Assembly (NCBI RefSeq): GCF_027744825.2
Contig: NC_071345.1
Coordinates: 12,831,001 to 12,895,000 of the forward strand
Origin: Synchiropus splendidus
Taxonomy: Eukaryota; Chordata; Actinopteri; Syngnathiformes; Callionymidae
Reading direction: 5' to 3'
DNA: 64,000 nucleotides
This document shows, piece after piece, positions 11,558 to 26,448 of this stretch (position 1 is the stretch's first letter; each line of letters begins with the position of its first letter). Under the pieces are notes generated by a model. The model was given only the letters and a program-made list of their open reading frames with translations. It had not been told where the DNA came from and ran no database searches. The position numbers and the translations under genes were made by a program.

Positions 11558-14500
11558 AAGCGTTCACTTAAACATTAGGTGGAATGGATGCGTGTTTCTG
11601 CACACAAAATGTGAAGGAAACTTCTGGGAGAAAATGTTTGTTTTTCATTTATTCAAGAAAGAAATTGATGGACTGTGATTTGCGAGGAATTGTAATTATT
11701 GGACTAATGCAACTCATTTTCAGTAACAAATCGTCAATTTTCAAAAGGTTTTTGTGTCCAGTTGAGTTGTTGTCCATTGCTTGTTGCCGCTTATGTATTT
11801 CCATCAAGTGATATCACCCCCTCTGGGTGTGATCATCCGAAAGTCAGGGTTTAGGACATGTGAGGGTTAGTACAGCACCTGATGTGACCATGTGCTTCAC
11901 GGACAGTGCCTCAAGGTAAACGAATGATCATTCATGGTGTAAACCAAGTGACATGAATGGGGATATTGTGAGCAGAATGAGCCCCACCCAGTGGCTAAAC
12001 TCCAACCAATGTCTCCCTTCGATGTGACAGAATAAGCCCAAACCCCTTCAACCTCTAAAGCAACATGGATGGCTGACGTCCACTCAAGGACGCAAAACAC
12101 TCAATGATACTTGATACTCAATATGTAACACCTCAGGTGTGAGGATGTGTTGCTAAGAGAATGTGATGTACCCATCATGTCAAACACACATGCCATAATC
12201 TGCAGCAACTGAGGCTGGTAACATCGAGGTTCAGCAAGCCCGAAGAGTAAGATCAGCTGAAAACCTGAATGACCATCCATAAATGGACGGCTGTATGGCC
12301 TTCTTCTTGTTCAGTCTTGTTCATCTTAACTAAACTTAGCATCTGGCAAAATTCCACAAGCCCTGCTAACATATATAAGTACAGCAACATACAATTAAGG
12401 AAACAATGGCATCTATCCATCATCATTCTTTGTCCATACCTTTACTCCACAGCAAGCAGGAATCCCAGCAAGTCATTTGTGTTTTCAATTTCTCCCAACA
12501 ATACGCAACATTTTTCTTAATTAACTCTTCTCTTTATCACGGAAAAACAGCAGCTTTTAAACAATGCTGCAGGCGGGAAATCCACATTAATATTTGGAGT
12601 AATTAAAGCCCTAAAAACTGGTACATGGTTGTAATTAAAATACCAGTGTTATGCAAGACATATTGCAAAAGTACAATTATGCGGTTGTAAATTTATTCTG
12701 ACAACAATGAGCCATCAGTCAATGCATAATTGTCATATTATGTTCATAATGAAATTAGGATCTTTCACTCAGAGACAAAACGGTGCTTTTCATCACCTAT
12801 GTTTTAGTCCCAAGCGACTTTTTTTGTGACAAACAAAAGGGATATTGGTTAAAAAGCTGATGTCCATTTGCTTATTGTGCACTTAGCACTGAGTTACAGT
12901 GAGACGTGCAGAAGCTAAAGCATAAATTAGCCTGTTTTGGCCGCTTGCTCATCTTGTTGGACACGAGCCGAAGCTAGATTCACGATGGCCACCGACAGGG
13001 AAGTGCAGGAGACAGTGCGCCAGGTTTTTACTACTGCACTTCGGTTTGTAGTTAAAGGTTTTGAACTAAAGGGAAAAGAGTTTCCCTATAAATACATATT
13101 TCTTCACAAGCTCTTCTGCAGTTCTCATTCAACATTTCAAATGCTATCTTGTCAATTTCTAAATCTATTACAGCAGTTCTGCACTCTCAATAAAAATAAG
13201 TATTTAATGAACATGCAGTTATTCCAATTTAATACTTGCTGGTGTTGCGATCTGTTTCGAGGTATTTTCAAAGAGCATTGAGATGGAGATGTGTGCTTCT
13301 TGGATATGCTCCAACCAGATTTACTTGCCGTCCTCAATGCAGCACCAGCAGGACTATTCATCATTGAAACTGTGTGAATGAGGAAACGTATGGAGGACTT
13401 TGCTTTGCTGTGTCATGCTGACAGGAGTTAAAGGGCAGAAGAGCTGCTATGAAACACATAGCTAATAGATGAGGAAAAATAACTTTTCTTATATTAAAAT
13501 GTCAGCTTGCATTTATTGTGTGTCAACACAGGCTGCCTTGGAATCCAGCAGTCCTCTATTTGTTTGTTTTAATCTCAACATTGTACATTGACAACCACAG
13601 AGAAATGTGAGAGAGAAAGTATGGCAGTAGAGTCAACTCACCAACAATGGAGGAATGAGCAAAGACCAGTTTGTCCGCCGACTTCATCGTAAATGAAATG
13701 AAACAGAGGGATTTATGGTGGCAAAATAGAAATATGGTGGCAAAAAAATGGGATTTCAAGTGTATAATGAAAGTAGAAGGTTGACAGGGAAACTGAAGCG
13801 AAGAATAACAGAGTAACCTAATTGTAACCCTTATTCTCCGAGGTGAGTGAAGACTCTAAGGTGCTTTGCTATTGGATATCTTCTAGCTAGCTAATATTTT
13901 TTTAAAAAGGAAAAAAGACATTTTTTTATCAAATTTATCAGTGCTAATATTTGAGGTGAGTTTTTGCCATTTTGTTGTTGACTATTTTGGAATCAACAGC
14001 AGCTACCCAGAGAAAACATTGTGTACATCGGACGTTATGTTTTTGTTTGTTTTTTTTACCCCTGTTCTGTCACACAATTGATATTATGATGAGCTACCTT
14101 CACTTTCATTTTAAGTAGTCAGTCTACCGCCAATAACATGTAATGACTGCTGTACTGATGGAGGGGCCTCGAATCTTCCAACAGTCTCACAGTTTTTTAC
14201 TGATAGATTAGAACACGCATAAAAACACTTTTAAGCACATGAAAGCCGTTGGAGATGTCACAGTTAATAGTCAATTTCCTGCTTATCTGATATGTGACAT
14301 TATCTTCAATCATTTTGATCTCATGGGGAAGCGAAACGTCTCGCAATTTTGGTCAATAAATGTCGCTACTATTGTTGATATTTAAACAGTCTTCCTGATA
14401 TCAAAACCTATGAATGCCACGCAGACCTTTGACACCTGGGGAAAGCAATAGCTTGAAATTGAAGAGTCCACCTTCGATTGCTTATCACCCCTCATCAGTT

Positions 14501-17500
14501 GCTGTTTAGGAAAATGTCTTTTAAAAAAACTTTCTTGTTTGCTGTATGAGTCTCAAATTTGAGAGGTTCAAATCATAATTACAGATGTGTTTACTTGTTG
14601 ATCTCGCCCTTAAGAGTCATTTGTTGTAAGACGTGATAAAAATGCTGGACAGTTGTTGTGACATGTTTCTTTTAAAAGCAGCTTTTAAGGAATCCATTTT
14701 CACTAACCCATGGAAGGAATAAACAAATGTCTGCCTTTGCCATCTTTGATCTGGCTCCGTGGAATGGGAAAATGTGTGCCAGGCGAACACAAAAGAAGCT
14801 GCAATTTGAGGAAACCATGGGAAAGAAAAAGGACAACACACATTTTGCCTTCCAAGACAGGGACCGTTTTAGGTGTGAACCACATTTTTCCACCCTGTTA
14901 AGTTGAAATCTGGCAGCCCTTCGATGAAAATGTAAAATTAGAATTCCACCATGTGGGTGTTAATTGTTTCACTGCATAAGCTGCAGGCCTCACATAACAG
15001 CTCCTTGTAACCTTCTTTTCTTGGTCCCGCTGTCACCATCAAGTGGGAGGTGGACAAACATTCTATAAAAATGCAAGCATGGATTGAGAGTCTAAATTAC
15101 AACAGCACTTGTTTTTGATGGATGTTTGATAGCCACCCATGACTTAGAGTTCTCAAACCGATCCACTTGGTCTGGGTTGTCCACGTTTTTGTTCCAACCA
15201 AACAAGCAGTGATCGGTAAAATTGAGATCAGTGATTGTCAACATACCACTACGGTTTCCATGAATGCCTGTGGCAGTCCAGATTATTTTTGTGACTTGGA
15301 CAAATGTAAGTGTGGAAGGCGAATGGGGTGAAAATCCATCGTCACTATTACATTTGTCAGTATGGCAAAAAAACACCATTCTTGGCTTCCCCACCTGCCT
15401 CCTATTGTATCTGCCTCGTGTTCACCATGAAATATTTTTTTCTCCATCTACTGTGCACCTTCATGGTTCTTTGGACCCCACCTCCATGTGGACCTCATGT
15501 TATGGCCTGATCATTGCATATCACGTTAACCTTTTGGGTGACTTCAAGTTCACTCAAGCCCAAAGCAGAATCTTGAAGTCGAACTTTACTTTCAGACAGA
15601 AATGTATCTCCCGATGAAATCAATCTTTTGTAATTAAGAGCGAATGTGAGTGAGGGATGCATGTGTGAGGGGAAGGAGAGCACGAATTGAAAGGCCCGCT
15701 CGCAGAGATGAATCCTATTATGGCTGAGAGTGAGACGGTTGGTGTGGAATAATAACTTCCTCTGCCACATTATGTGAGTGCACTCCTGATAAGATCATTG
15801 GGAAATGGCAGCTGTTGGAAATAATGCAATTCATTCCCTGTTGCTGCGGGACACTACAGGGCCCTAAATGAAGCATGTCTTCTATTAGACCCCTAAAGAA
15901 ACAAACTAATAGCCCTGCAAAGACTTTCCATTTATAACATAACCATAATTCCTATGATTCATTAAGCACGAGCAGAAAACGCTAGTGTACTCTGATTAGA
16001 AGAGCCCCTGGGGGAAATTCTTATGTTAATTTATTCTGAAATTTCCCTTTGACGCAGCTTGTCATGATGTTGTGTAGATCAACTCCCCAGGTCACGTTGC
16101 GTTTCAGCGCCACGCAGGCTCAGGGATTAATGTTGTTTACATTGAGAAAGGGCGAAATCCTGATGGACAGCCGGACAAATCTTATTTAATGCTATAAAAT
16201 CATTTGTTCCTTTGGCTTCTGTTATCTTGGTTGAACACCTACAATGGTGGATTTTGCTGCCTTTGTTGGTTTGCTCAGGAGGAAATTACTTCATTTGTCG
16301 AATTAGCACGGGTAGTTATACAGCTATTTTGCAGCTAATTGTCTTGGTGGACCCATCACTGGGCAACTGCAATTGAGGCTTGAAAAATGTAGGAATTTTT
16401 TTAACCTTATTCTCCGTAGCTTTTCCTAAAGATATGTATCTTTACGTGTATCTTGTACAATAAATAAAATGCAACTCTGGACACATTTATATTTTTCAAT
16501 GGACATTTTGTCCTAGTTCTCTTCTGGGTCCATCCAATTCTTGACCATATTTTGGCCGCCAGATTACGCTGGAATATGGCGGCATCTTGCGGCCAAGCTC
16601 CGTCCGAGAATCTGGCGTCCATTTCCTCACATTTTGCAGACGCCCAGACGCCCTCCTAGCTAAAAGCCTGCCCCCAGCACATTACTTGTTTACTTAAATG
16701 TTACGACTTCTTCGCCTTATAATAATATGTTCTTAAAAACAACTTATTACTGGGAATTGATTTCATTATTAATGGCAATGATCCCAATAAGACACTGAAA
16801 ACAATATATTTTCCTTCCTATTTTCAGTTTTATATGTCTAAATGAAAGCACTGTACATTCATTCTTAAATATAGTTTATATATATTTTTTTTTTCTTCGC
16901 ACCACTATTTTAAAACCTGACATATGAGTTATGAATGTAGGCCAAGTGAGCTTTGGTGAAAAAGGGTATTTTTGTTGCCTCTTCTTAAGTTGTCACGAAT
17001 CCAAATGATGAGGCTTTTTTGTATGTGGCAGGTTAGACAAACGCAAGACCCATTAATGTCTATTTTCTCCCATTTGAAGTCTGGGTTATAACCCTATTCT
17101 ACATTTCTCAGGCAGTAAATTAGATCATAAAGCAGAGAAAATTGACATCTCAAAGTCATCAACCGAGCCAAGCCGTGTTGCTGCAGAGGACCGCACACTC
17201 CGGGCGCTGGAGAGGACACAGACAGAGATAGCTTTCATATGAGGCAAGAACAAAACCATATGACCTCCCACACAGACACACGCGCACACAGCAAGCGGTC
17301 TGTCTGTGGGGACAATTCCCTCCCTCTTCTTGTGTTTCACCTTGCAGCTGTATGTGACTGCTGAGAGAATGATGTCTTTGAGCACCTCTGCATTTGCTAA
17401 TGTCTGCGCAGTTATGTGCTTTGACGTGGCCGAGTCAGCAGGGGTCTATTTTGAAAGTACCACTGGGTCCACCTGCCAAGTCGCAGTCAATTCATCTAGC

Positions 17501-18726
17501 GCCATTAAGCAGCATCATTTGGAGAGACTAGACAGTTGTGAGGGAGCATCTCACCAAGACCTTGCATTGTTCCTGAAAGCATCATTTGTTAACTACTCAT
17601 CTAGTCCTGACTTGCTGACTCATTTATCATCACATTCCCTGTGCAAACACCAGAAGGCACTGCCAATGACAGATCTACTAGCTGGTTTTTCACAAAGAAC
17701 TTTGACTAAAAATGTCATTTAGGGCCGATTTCAATATGAAGTGTTCTTATTCATAAACTGTCATAAGCATCTCAATATTTGTCCTGGCAAAAAAGCCCAG
17801 AAAAGAGGTCCTCAGTCAGTGACAACAGCACTATGCATTGCACCTATAGCTCCTGTCAGTATTGTCATAGCTCCACTTATCTGCTCTGACATTGCTTGGC
17901 CACTACATCCAAGCCACAGGGTTGACAGTACAGGTCAGGTACCAGCTCGTATTAAAGTCCCTGCTCACCAACAAGGGTAACCCCTCATCCCGACTGAAGG
18001 CGGATGCTCCGCAGAGCTGACACACACAGGAACAGGAATGTTATGAACACTGTTTCCCCAAAGCTGGTTATTGACCATTTTAAATCCCAGTAACTACAGA
18101 ACCACATCTTACTTCACACGTGACCGGAGGATCAAGTCGCTCCTCTGGGCAGCCATTTTTGCATGTGGTGGAACCAGTTGCCAGTTTCTGCGGCACCAAC
18201 TTGAATGTGTTTAGTGGAGCATGAGCATATGGAGTTATCCATAATCTTAAAACTACCATTCAAGTGGTCTATAGAAGGAAAATCTTTGGAATTAACCAGA
18301 TGATGTCTTTACACTCACTGATGCCAGTGCAGAACAGTATAGATTATCGAAGGAAACAAGGAATTCTCTCTACTTCTGTCATGTGACATGGGCAGCTTGT
18401 GTGGTCTTCAACCTGACCAAATTATCCGACACAACGCTGATCTTCTGCTCCCTTCATTGACTTCCAAGAGCTAAATCCTTTTCAAGCATATGATAACTGT
18501 CTGCCAGGTCACTAACACAAACATAATGACAGCTTTGCATAACAATCATGAAAGACAACGGAAGTATGTAGTTACAGATTGAAAAAAAAAAAAAAAACAG
18601 TGCAGGAAAACAGGACTAAAAAGAATCATATTATGAAAATAATAAATGAATATTAGCCTCAGATAAAATCATAAAAAAACACAAAATTATAAATGTTGTG
18701 TAAAAAGAGGTGCAACTTTCGCTTGG

Positions 18727-18819
18727 ATTTAAAACATTTAAAAGCAATGCAAGTTTGAACTGGATCCTAAAAGCAGCAGGGAACCAGTGCAGTGAGGCTC
18801 GCAGTGGAGCGATATATCG
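18727..18819 (-). mobile_element. LINE ORF2 remnant (LASLHWLP motif)
   Basis: On the minus strand the reading frame shows RYIAPLRASLHWFPAAFRIQ followed by FKLALLLNVLN. This fits the pattern LxSLHWLPVxxRIxFKxxLLxxKxLN found near the C-terminus of Rex1/L2/CR1-type reverse transcriptase ORFs in fish. Only this short block is recognisable. The surrounding few hundred bases may also derive from the element but are too decayed to delimit. Confidence 0.6.
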
Positions 18820-21800
18820 ACTCGGCTTTGTGTCAGGAAATTGTTGAACCTTTAACCTGCCCGCTCCACTCAACAACCAATTGGTTTGCTGTTACCTGAA
18901 TGCCATATTTGACCCCAATAAGTGGAATGAGCACCCGCCATTTGGCAGTGACATGTCTGATTTTTAGACAAAAACATACCCTTTTGGAGCTCACCTGGAC
19001 TACGCAAAATGCAGAACAATTGCAGAAGGTTACCCAGAAACACTAACACAGTTTACCACGGTTCACAGTGAGTATTGGCATCACAGTATGTAACACAGTA
19101 TGACTCTGCTATTGGGACTAATATATATAATTTTCTGCTATTAAAGCTGGGGATTTGGCTTGGACTATGTCAGATAATCTTTAATCTCTTTGGTCAACTC
19201 ATGTTTTTCAACGATGGACCATATCAGACAGGAAGTGGGCAAACTAGTTTTTGCCAGACGTCATAACAAGACCTGCAGTTTTGGCAGCAAAGAGAGCAGG
19301 CAGATGGATCAAATAAAATCAGTTTCCACAACATAAAAAAAGAGTGGATTTGTGTCTCCCCCTCTGTTTGAATGGCACTCGCCCCTTGAAAGAGGACCAG
19401 TCATCCAATGATACCATGCAATAAAACTTTATCACTTAACTACAATTGTTTGCTGTTGAACGGTTTGATCAAGAAGAGTGGCCACTGGTCCGTTATTAAC
19501 CTTTGAAAATGTCAGATGGAGAAACCATATTAGTTTAGTGAAAAGTAATGACAAATCAGTGACTAAATGTCAAACTTTTCTTTCTTTTTTGAAACTGACT
19601 GCTGTTATTTTATGAAGATTACGGCTCATAGCCATGAAATTGTGGTTTGCAATTCTAGTCCATATAAAGAAGATTTTTTTCACAGCAAATGTTCCCAACA
19701 CAATGTCTGGGTGTATTGTCGTATTAAAGTGAGTTGTGCGCCAACCGACAAAAGTCATAGTCATTTCGAATCTTTGATTCGAGAGGCATCATGGAAGTGA
19801 ATGTTAAGTCTCCAAGACTTTGCACCTGTTCAATTTGTATTCTCAGGCTATTGTTTTAAGTATTATTCACAGAACACAAAGGTAAGGAGCGACTGTCAGT
19901 GTTGCAAGAACGAGGCAGGCTCAGCGTTTGGTGCCGCATCAAAGGCCCGGGGCCATATTGTATCAGCCTCTGTTGCTCTCAAATTCAAGGTGACCGTGTG
20001 AATTCACAAACCAACGCTTAACTTTATCATTATTCAATTCCAGTTATCTCAGTGCAGCTCCTCCAAAACTACAAGGACTCGCTGTGCAAAAAGCAAATGG
20101 TGTGTTTTTCTCTATACTCTGCCGCCTTGGATTGATGGTAGCGGCGGGGTCATCTCAGTGTCAAGTGCTCAATATAGTCCGGTCGCTTTAAACCATCTCA
20201 AAAAATAAATAAATAAAAATCAGAAGGACACATTTGTGAGCCAGTCTGGGATAACGTTCGTTCTTTTTTCAGTCTTTCTACTGGCTCGAGCTCTTTCTAT
20301 TTCTTCAATCTAAATGCATTGCATTTCAATCCAGCTTTTGCAGAATGATGCTGAATGCAAAGCATTTTAGAGCTTTGTTCTTGGTAACGGCAGTGTGACG
20401 AAAGGACACACTAAACTTGTTTTATGCATTTGAGTCGGGAAACATCTCTTGCCATTTAAAATCATATTAATTCGCTCCATGGTCTTTTTTAATCGAAGAA
20501 ATATATAAAAATGAAATAAACCATTCAGTGATATAACTTTGAGACAAACTGTATTATATATACATTTAGTACATATACATGCATATATCCTCTTTGACCG
20601 AATACAGGAAGTAGAGCCGCTCCTCGATTATCATGGAGGTAGCGTTTTAGTCCCACCCACATATTCGTGGAGCTATTTGCCAAACATTATAGCAATGTAG
20701 CTGTGTGGCTTCTCCTAAGATAAGGGAGGCTGCACACTCCTCTCTGACATTTGTGTCGCCTCGAGCACCACTTTCCCCATTTCGAGACAGAAACAACTAA
20801 CATGTCTAAATTTGCAAAGAGATTTCAGACTGCTACAGCTGTGGGAAGACTCCCAAAAATCCTTACAGCTGAAAGAAAGCCTATTTCAGCCGGCTCACTT
20901 CGTGTCCTTTATGGCGAGCGACGTGACAATGATGGGGACGTTCAAAAACATTGCAATCCTCCGTCTATAGCCTGAATGATTTCACCTGACACCTGACACT
21001 GAGCATGAACTCCCATGGGGAGACTGAGCTGTGTGGCTGTGAAGTCTGACCGGGCACTAGCGGCCCGAGGGCACCCACCGAAACCGCAGGAGGGCTTGAT
21101 CGAGGTCGTGCTGTACTTACCCTCGATCCCCCTAGACCAAGACAGCATGACCTTTAGAGACGAGGTTAAACATAACGCTGTTTATCCCGGTTCACATAAT
21201 GTCTACATCTGCTTAAATGACAGTGGAAGTGCGCTGACACCGCAGATGTCAAAGTAATTCCCTCCCACGTCGGCACACTTCCGTCTGTGTTGTGAGGGGG
21301 AACCCAGAGGAGGACAGACCCATAAGCATTAGTGATCTGTGATTTCAAAGTTAATTTAACTTCAGCTGTACTGCGCTGTGAACATCCCATAAATGTGCGT
21401 TTCCTGGCTCCAGGGGCTCCAAACTTAGCAGTGTCATTAACCACGACGGCAGAAGTAATTTCATCAAGGCACATTTCGTTATTAGCCCAAATTTGTCCTC
21501 CGCGTGACCTCGGCGATGCAACAGAGATGAATAGGCTGCCTCTTTGGGAAGTTAACAAAAAACAACAAATAGTTTTGGATATTCAATAATTAACTATGCT
21601 ACAAAAATAATTCCAATTGAGGGCAGCAAAAAAAGTAAGATAAGTTTGAGTAGTTTTAAAGCTTCCCAAGGAGAATGTCTCCAGTTTGAGGCAACCATGG
21701 GCTCTGTGGTCCGAGTTTGTGTGTCTGTCCAACACATTCTCCATCCCAAGAGGCTGAATAGCGACTCTTTTCAAGTGGACCTTTGCAAGACCCTGGGCTT

Positions 21801-24531
21801 CTCAAACGCTAAACAGATGTTGGAGCTATAGGTGAGCCTTGGAGTGGCTCTCCTTACATGCTGTATAGTCGAGTGTATCGGATGGTATACATACGGTAGA
21901 CTGATGAGAGCTGCAGAACGTCTCCCAAACCCCTCCTTTTGAACATCACGTGGAGGGATAACAGTTGACCCCATTGAAAAGAAAGTCTGTCAATAAGGAC
22001 CACATGTAGACAGAATTGGCTCCATAGCCAACCAACTGGACGGAGGTCATGTTTCTGCCGGTGTTGGTTGGTTATGGTGTTCGTCAACAATATAACTCAG
22101 ACTGTCAGGAGTGTTCAAGAAAGTTCCCAGAGTGGGCTAACGGTGGTTTCAAACCATGTGCTGTCTCAGTGCTTTGGAGTACGCAACTGAAGAGTTGTGA
22201 AATAACATGTGAAGGCACTACAGTTTAAAGACAATGCTGCTTACTGTGGAGATTATTTAAGAACTTTTACTATTACACAGAATTTAAGAGTCCTGAGGAC
22301 TCGACACAATTCAGATATTCACTTGATCTTCTGAATGTCATGCAGCTCGCATGTGAACACAAAGCAGTTTTTGTTGGGACTGAGGTTCAAATATTATCAA
22401 GTTCAACAAAGTGGAGAAAATATTGAAGCTCCCTTAACAATACTTGTATGCGCACTTACAGTTGAAGCTAAAATCCAAACCCTATTTTTCCCTTATTCAA
22501 CGTTTTGGGACGATGTGATGGCGTGCAAAGATATGTACGAATATCTGAACAGCTCACAATTCAAACAGAAGACTAGAATTTTGGTCCAGAGTGAAAGTGA
22601 CAGGCTCGGGGGCCTCAGGGGTAGATGGAAGGGCAGCATGCTCTCTTGAGTTTCCACGTCCTGTTTCTGCTGCGGTTTCACACACAGAAAATGAATGAAA
22701 TGTTTGCGAAGCCTGAAAACCCAGAGCCACGCATTTCTTTTTGCCACCTAACTTAATATGACATGTATCCCTGCAGCAATGAAGATTTAATGCTGCATAA
22801 TCTGCCGCTGCTGACTGTACGGATGCAAGATCCCATTTGGTGTATTTGCCCCGTAAAGGAATAACTTCATTTTTACAAACACAACAATGCGAAAATTGAA
22901 TCCCGGAGTCTTTTGTAGCCGGTTGGTGACAAATGACAGCCAGCCTGAGTGAAATATCACGCTGAAAACTGCCGAAGAGGCACTTTTTATTTACCTTTAG
23001 TGAGGTGTAACGGCTCCCTGTTTCGGTGAGGCAAGCAGAACTGCGCCGCAGAACAGGACGTCAATCTGTTTGTTTTATTGCAAATCTGACTTTATTGGAA
23101 AACCTTGTGTTCCGTGATTTCTCCATGGCTGGTTTACATCTCGCACATCTCCGCTCGTAAACATGACGGAATTAAAGATGATTTGTCCTCGCCCCCTTAA
23201 TAAAATCATGACAGCGCTGTGTAACACACCAATCTCCATTTTCTCTTTTCACACAACCTTCAGTTCATCTGCAGGTTGATCGCAAGGAACATCTGCTGAA
23301 GGATTGACAATGAAAGACGTGATAATCCCTGCACAAACGCCAGTCCCTGCGAGGAAGCGTATCATCACAAAAGACATCGACCTGCACTCCTATATTTCAG
23401 GCACTTTGTTACCCATAGATGTTCATTTTTCCGATTTACTGAGGCATCTGCAATTCGCCGCAGCTTGTAGTCTTGAGAACAGCCGTGTCAGCATTTGAAT
23501 CCTCTGAACATATTCAGCAAGGAAAAAGATGCACCACAAACAGATCTGGCTTCTGTTCTGATTTATTGCATTTTGATAGTGTAACCAAACACCCTTGTGT
23601 TTGGTTAATATAAATCTACAGGATAGCAGAAGGGAAATTTATACTACACACTATTGGCTACTTTACTGCATAGTTTTGCCTTATTTGTGCTTCTTATGAG
23701 AGGTTTGAGTAATGACTACTTGTACTACTGACACGTATACCTTACAGTACACAGAAAGCACACTTATTGGCTCAATACTTTCCCTTGTTATATTACCGCA
23801 ACCTTCGGTTTGTAGAATTACAAACTTCATTCAAAAAATCATATCACAGAGTCGTGCTGATTCTGGTTCCCGAGAACTAGTTCAGAAATTAGAAAGTTGT
23901 TTCGTTGCTTGAAGCAAGAAAAAAAAAAAAATGGTTTGTGACCCATCCCAACCTTGACCTCATCAATGGGTGGGTCGTATTCTCAATTTACTAAATGAGA
24001 AGGAAGTTGAGGAAGCACTGGACATTTTGTTAACATAAATTGAATGTATGCGTTGCCCACTCTGGTGAGACACAGCGACATGAACTCAGACAACAGTCAC
24101 ATCTGCAAAACGAATCACAGAAACACAAGCACAATGCAATCTTCTTCTTTTGTCTCCTTATTATCAAAATTCATTGCATGATCTATTGTCGAAACAGTCG
24201 CAGTAAAGCGAGAAAGATTTTCAGAAAATTGGTGCAACTTTTTGGCCGGTGAATGTGTCGTTTACTTCCGTCAGAGTGACATGTTTTAGCGCCGTCCCAC
24301 TATAATTATGCTTAATCCTGTACGACCACAGGTTGGTAAGACAGACAGCACTGAAGATCTGAGAATCCCAAACAGCAACAGTTGTAGAACCAGAACGTTG
24401 GTGTGAGAGGGTTCTAAGCTGCCTTTCAAGTGTGAGGTATTGTAGGTAATTTTTAAATGCTGTCAGGAAAAAATTGGTTTGAAATGTGAAAAGTTCATGA
24501 CTGGAACCCAAAAATATGCACTATTACTTTT
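18820..24531. other. Intergenic, no host gene recognised
   Basis: Region 20610-20800 has words such as GCCGCTCCTCGATTATC and CCCACCCACATATTCGTGG that look like a transposon relic, but I could not name it. The overlapping open frames at 21000-21600 on both strands show no family motif. Confidence 0.5.
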
Positions 24532-24558
24532 TTATTATTATTATTATTTATTTATTTT
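24532..24558. repeat. (TTA)n/(TTTA)n tract
   Basis: TTATTATTATTATTATTTAT followed by TTATTTTTT, directly before the probable LINE tail. Confidence 0.9.
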
Positions 24559-24559
24559 T

Positions 24560-24690
24560 TTTACTTTGCACTGTATGCATCTTGTATTGCACACTTCCTT
24601 TTTATTGGATGCAGGGACACAAAGAATTCCACCATGCGTTCTACCTCGTATAACTGTATGTATGACGAACAAACCTCTTGAATCTTGAAT
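24560..24690 (+). mobile_element. Probable LINE 3' tail
   Basis: Plus-strand text with TTTGCACTGTATGCATC, TATTGCACACTTCC and the ending CTTGAATCTTGAATC, a short tandem tail typical of fish L2/Rex-type LINE 3' ends. It is preceded by a (TTA)n/(TTTA)n tract from 24532. No ORF motif is visible. Confidence 0.4.
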
Positions 24691-26238
24691 CAAAAACGTT
24701 GGTTCTAGCTCGCAAACCATGACATCATCGGTGGGCGTATTCAACATGTCCACCAATCGGCAAACAGATACCTTTGACATTACCCTGCAAACTTCTGTCT
24801 CCTCCTCATCAAAAGTTGTTGCATGATTTACTGTTGGAGCAAAACAAATAGTGTTGAGTTGCTGTCAGAGAGCAGAACTTTCTGCTGTTGAAAAATGTAT
24901 CATATATTTTGCAGATATGTGGAGTAACTCAATAGCTCAACTTAACTTCTCTCTCCCTTGAAACCAGTCCAAATGGACAAACGTAACTATTAGAGATGGT
25001 CAGGTTGGATGGTCAGGTTATAGCTCTGTCATTGTAATGTCAGTCAGTCTCGCTGGATCCACAACCAAGTCCCCCTGAAGTCTATACTTATGAATCTACA
25101 ATCCAGTGGGAAGGTTAGAAACCGATTTGTCAATTTAATCGATTTAACCCCCCCAAAAAAACGCCTCAATCCTTAACCTGATCCGTGACTACTCAGGCAA
25201 GCAACGTACCTCATACTGAAGATAGGTACATGCAATAGTGACATCTTTTAGCAGCAGGCAACCATCATCCTCTAATGTATTCACTTGTTTGATGTGTTGG
25301 CTGGGAATTCAAAATGAGACACAGCGAACGTGTCACAGGACTTTGTCGTCTTTGCTGGTGCAGATTGAACTCCCACTCACTTCTTACCCGTCCTTCTAAA
25401 TTGCAGGATATGACTATCACCGGCTCGTGTTGACTCTGGTGAGCTTGTTTGAGGGTGTTTTATTACAGCGCACTGACTGGCCTTTTGCCGTCGTCTCGCT
25501 TATTTGACCAAATGAGGGTAAAAAAATCACAAGGTTCCAGTTAATCGTTCCTGCCTTCTGATTATCCAGAACTGAAAACACTGTTTTTTAATTGCAACAT
25601 TAAAGCAATCTCAGAAACTAATCAGGTTGTTTAATGTTACTGTAGACACCCTGCTGTGTATGAAAAAAAAAAAAAAAAAACTACATGCCTCAAGAAAGGA
25701 GCGACACAAATTGGTATTACCGGATAAGAAAAAAAAATTTTCACAGGATGACGGCTGGTGGAACACCTGCTGTTAAAGCTTGCATGCATGTTATTACAGC
25801 AGTACTCAGTAAATAACCATTCACCTTATGGCTCCATGATCTAAAGTAAGACAAGTCTTCGAGGACAAGTCATTTCAAAGACCAGTCATTTAGCATGACA
25901 CTGAGAGAACCAGCTGTATCAAGATGTCAGCTTCTGTGGTTATTTGAAGCACGACTAGTTGCTATTTACACTAGCTAGGAAGGAGCCACAGAAACACGTG
26001 TACTTTTTATTTTTTATAATTTATTTTTTAATGAGTTGAACGTCATAGTTTGGTTTTTAGGTGCTTTTATTTTGTTACTTCCTGTGTTGTGTGTCTCGTT
26101 TTCCTATTCTCATCTTACTCCCTCCAGTCTAATGGCGGCGCAGCTGGAGCTCGTTCCACTGATCACTCCACCATGGATACTCACTAACTCACAACATACT
26201 TACTAACTCCTGAGTTTCAGCCTTTGCTAGATGGTCAC
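24691..26238. other. Intergenic, no recognised feature
   Basis: A poly-A tract near 25661-25680 and AT-rich DNA; no coding or repeat family recognised. Confidence 0.55.
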
Positions 26239-26448
26239 TTCATGTCTGATGGTAAAACTCTCCCTCTCGATACTCGATCTCTTGTGTTTTCCAAAATTGA
26301 TTCTTATTCCCGCTTACGGTGATTTTCAGTTGTTGTTGTTGCCTTGTTAGTTTCATTGAGCGTGTGTGTGTCATTTTGTGCTCGCCTTTTCTGTTTCTCT
26401 GTATTGTTGTGTCCCTCGTGTGCGTGTGTATATCCACCACCGAGCGCT

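Larger units (their letters stand above)
9813..18726. other. Intergenic, mostly featureless
   Basis: Contains the listed short-element copies and (AT)n. The open frame at 12937-13281 has MATDREVQETVRQ followed by a GT, resembling a first exon, but no partner exon or homology is evident. Remaining frames look random. Confidence 0.5.

Noticed and set aside
15092..15617. Opposed 100- and 117-codon open frames
   Set aside because: They overlap antisense to each other and show no domain; treated as random.
17306..17722. 138-codon plus-strand open frame
   Set aside because: Composition and lack of any recognised motif suggest chance; no conserved start context or partner exons.
20610..20800. Possible transposon end (GCCGCTCCTCGATTATC) followed by an open frame with MSKFAKRFQTATAVGR
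   Set aside because: Looks repeat-like but neither the family nor inverted termini could be supported.
21000..21589. Overlapping open frames of 80-130 codons on both strands
   Set aside because: No family motif, no credible splice sites, and both strands are equally open, as expected for a locally GC-richer random stretch.
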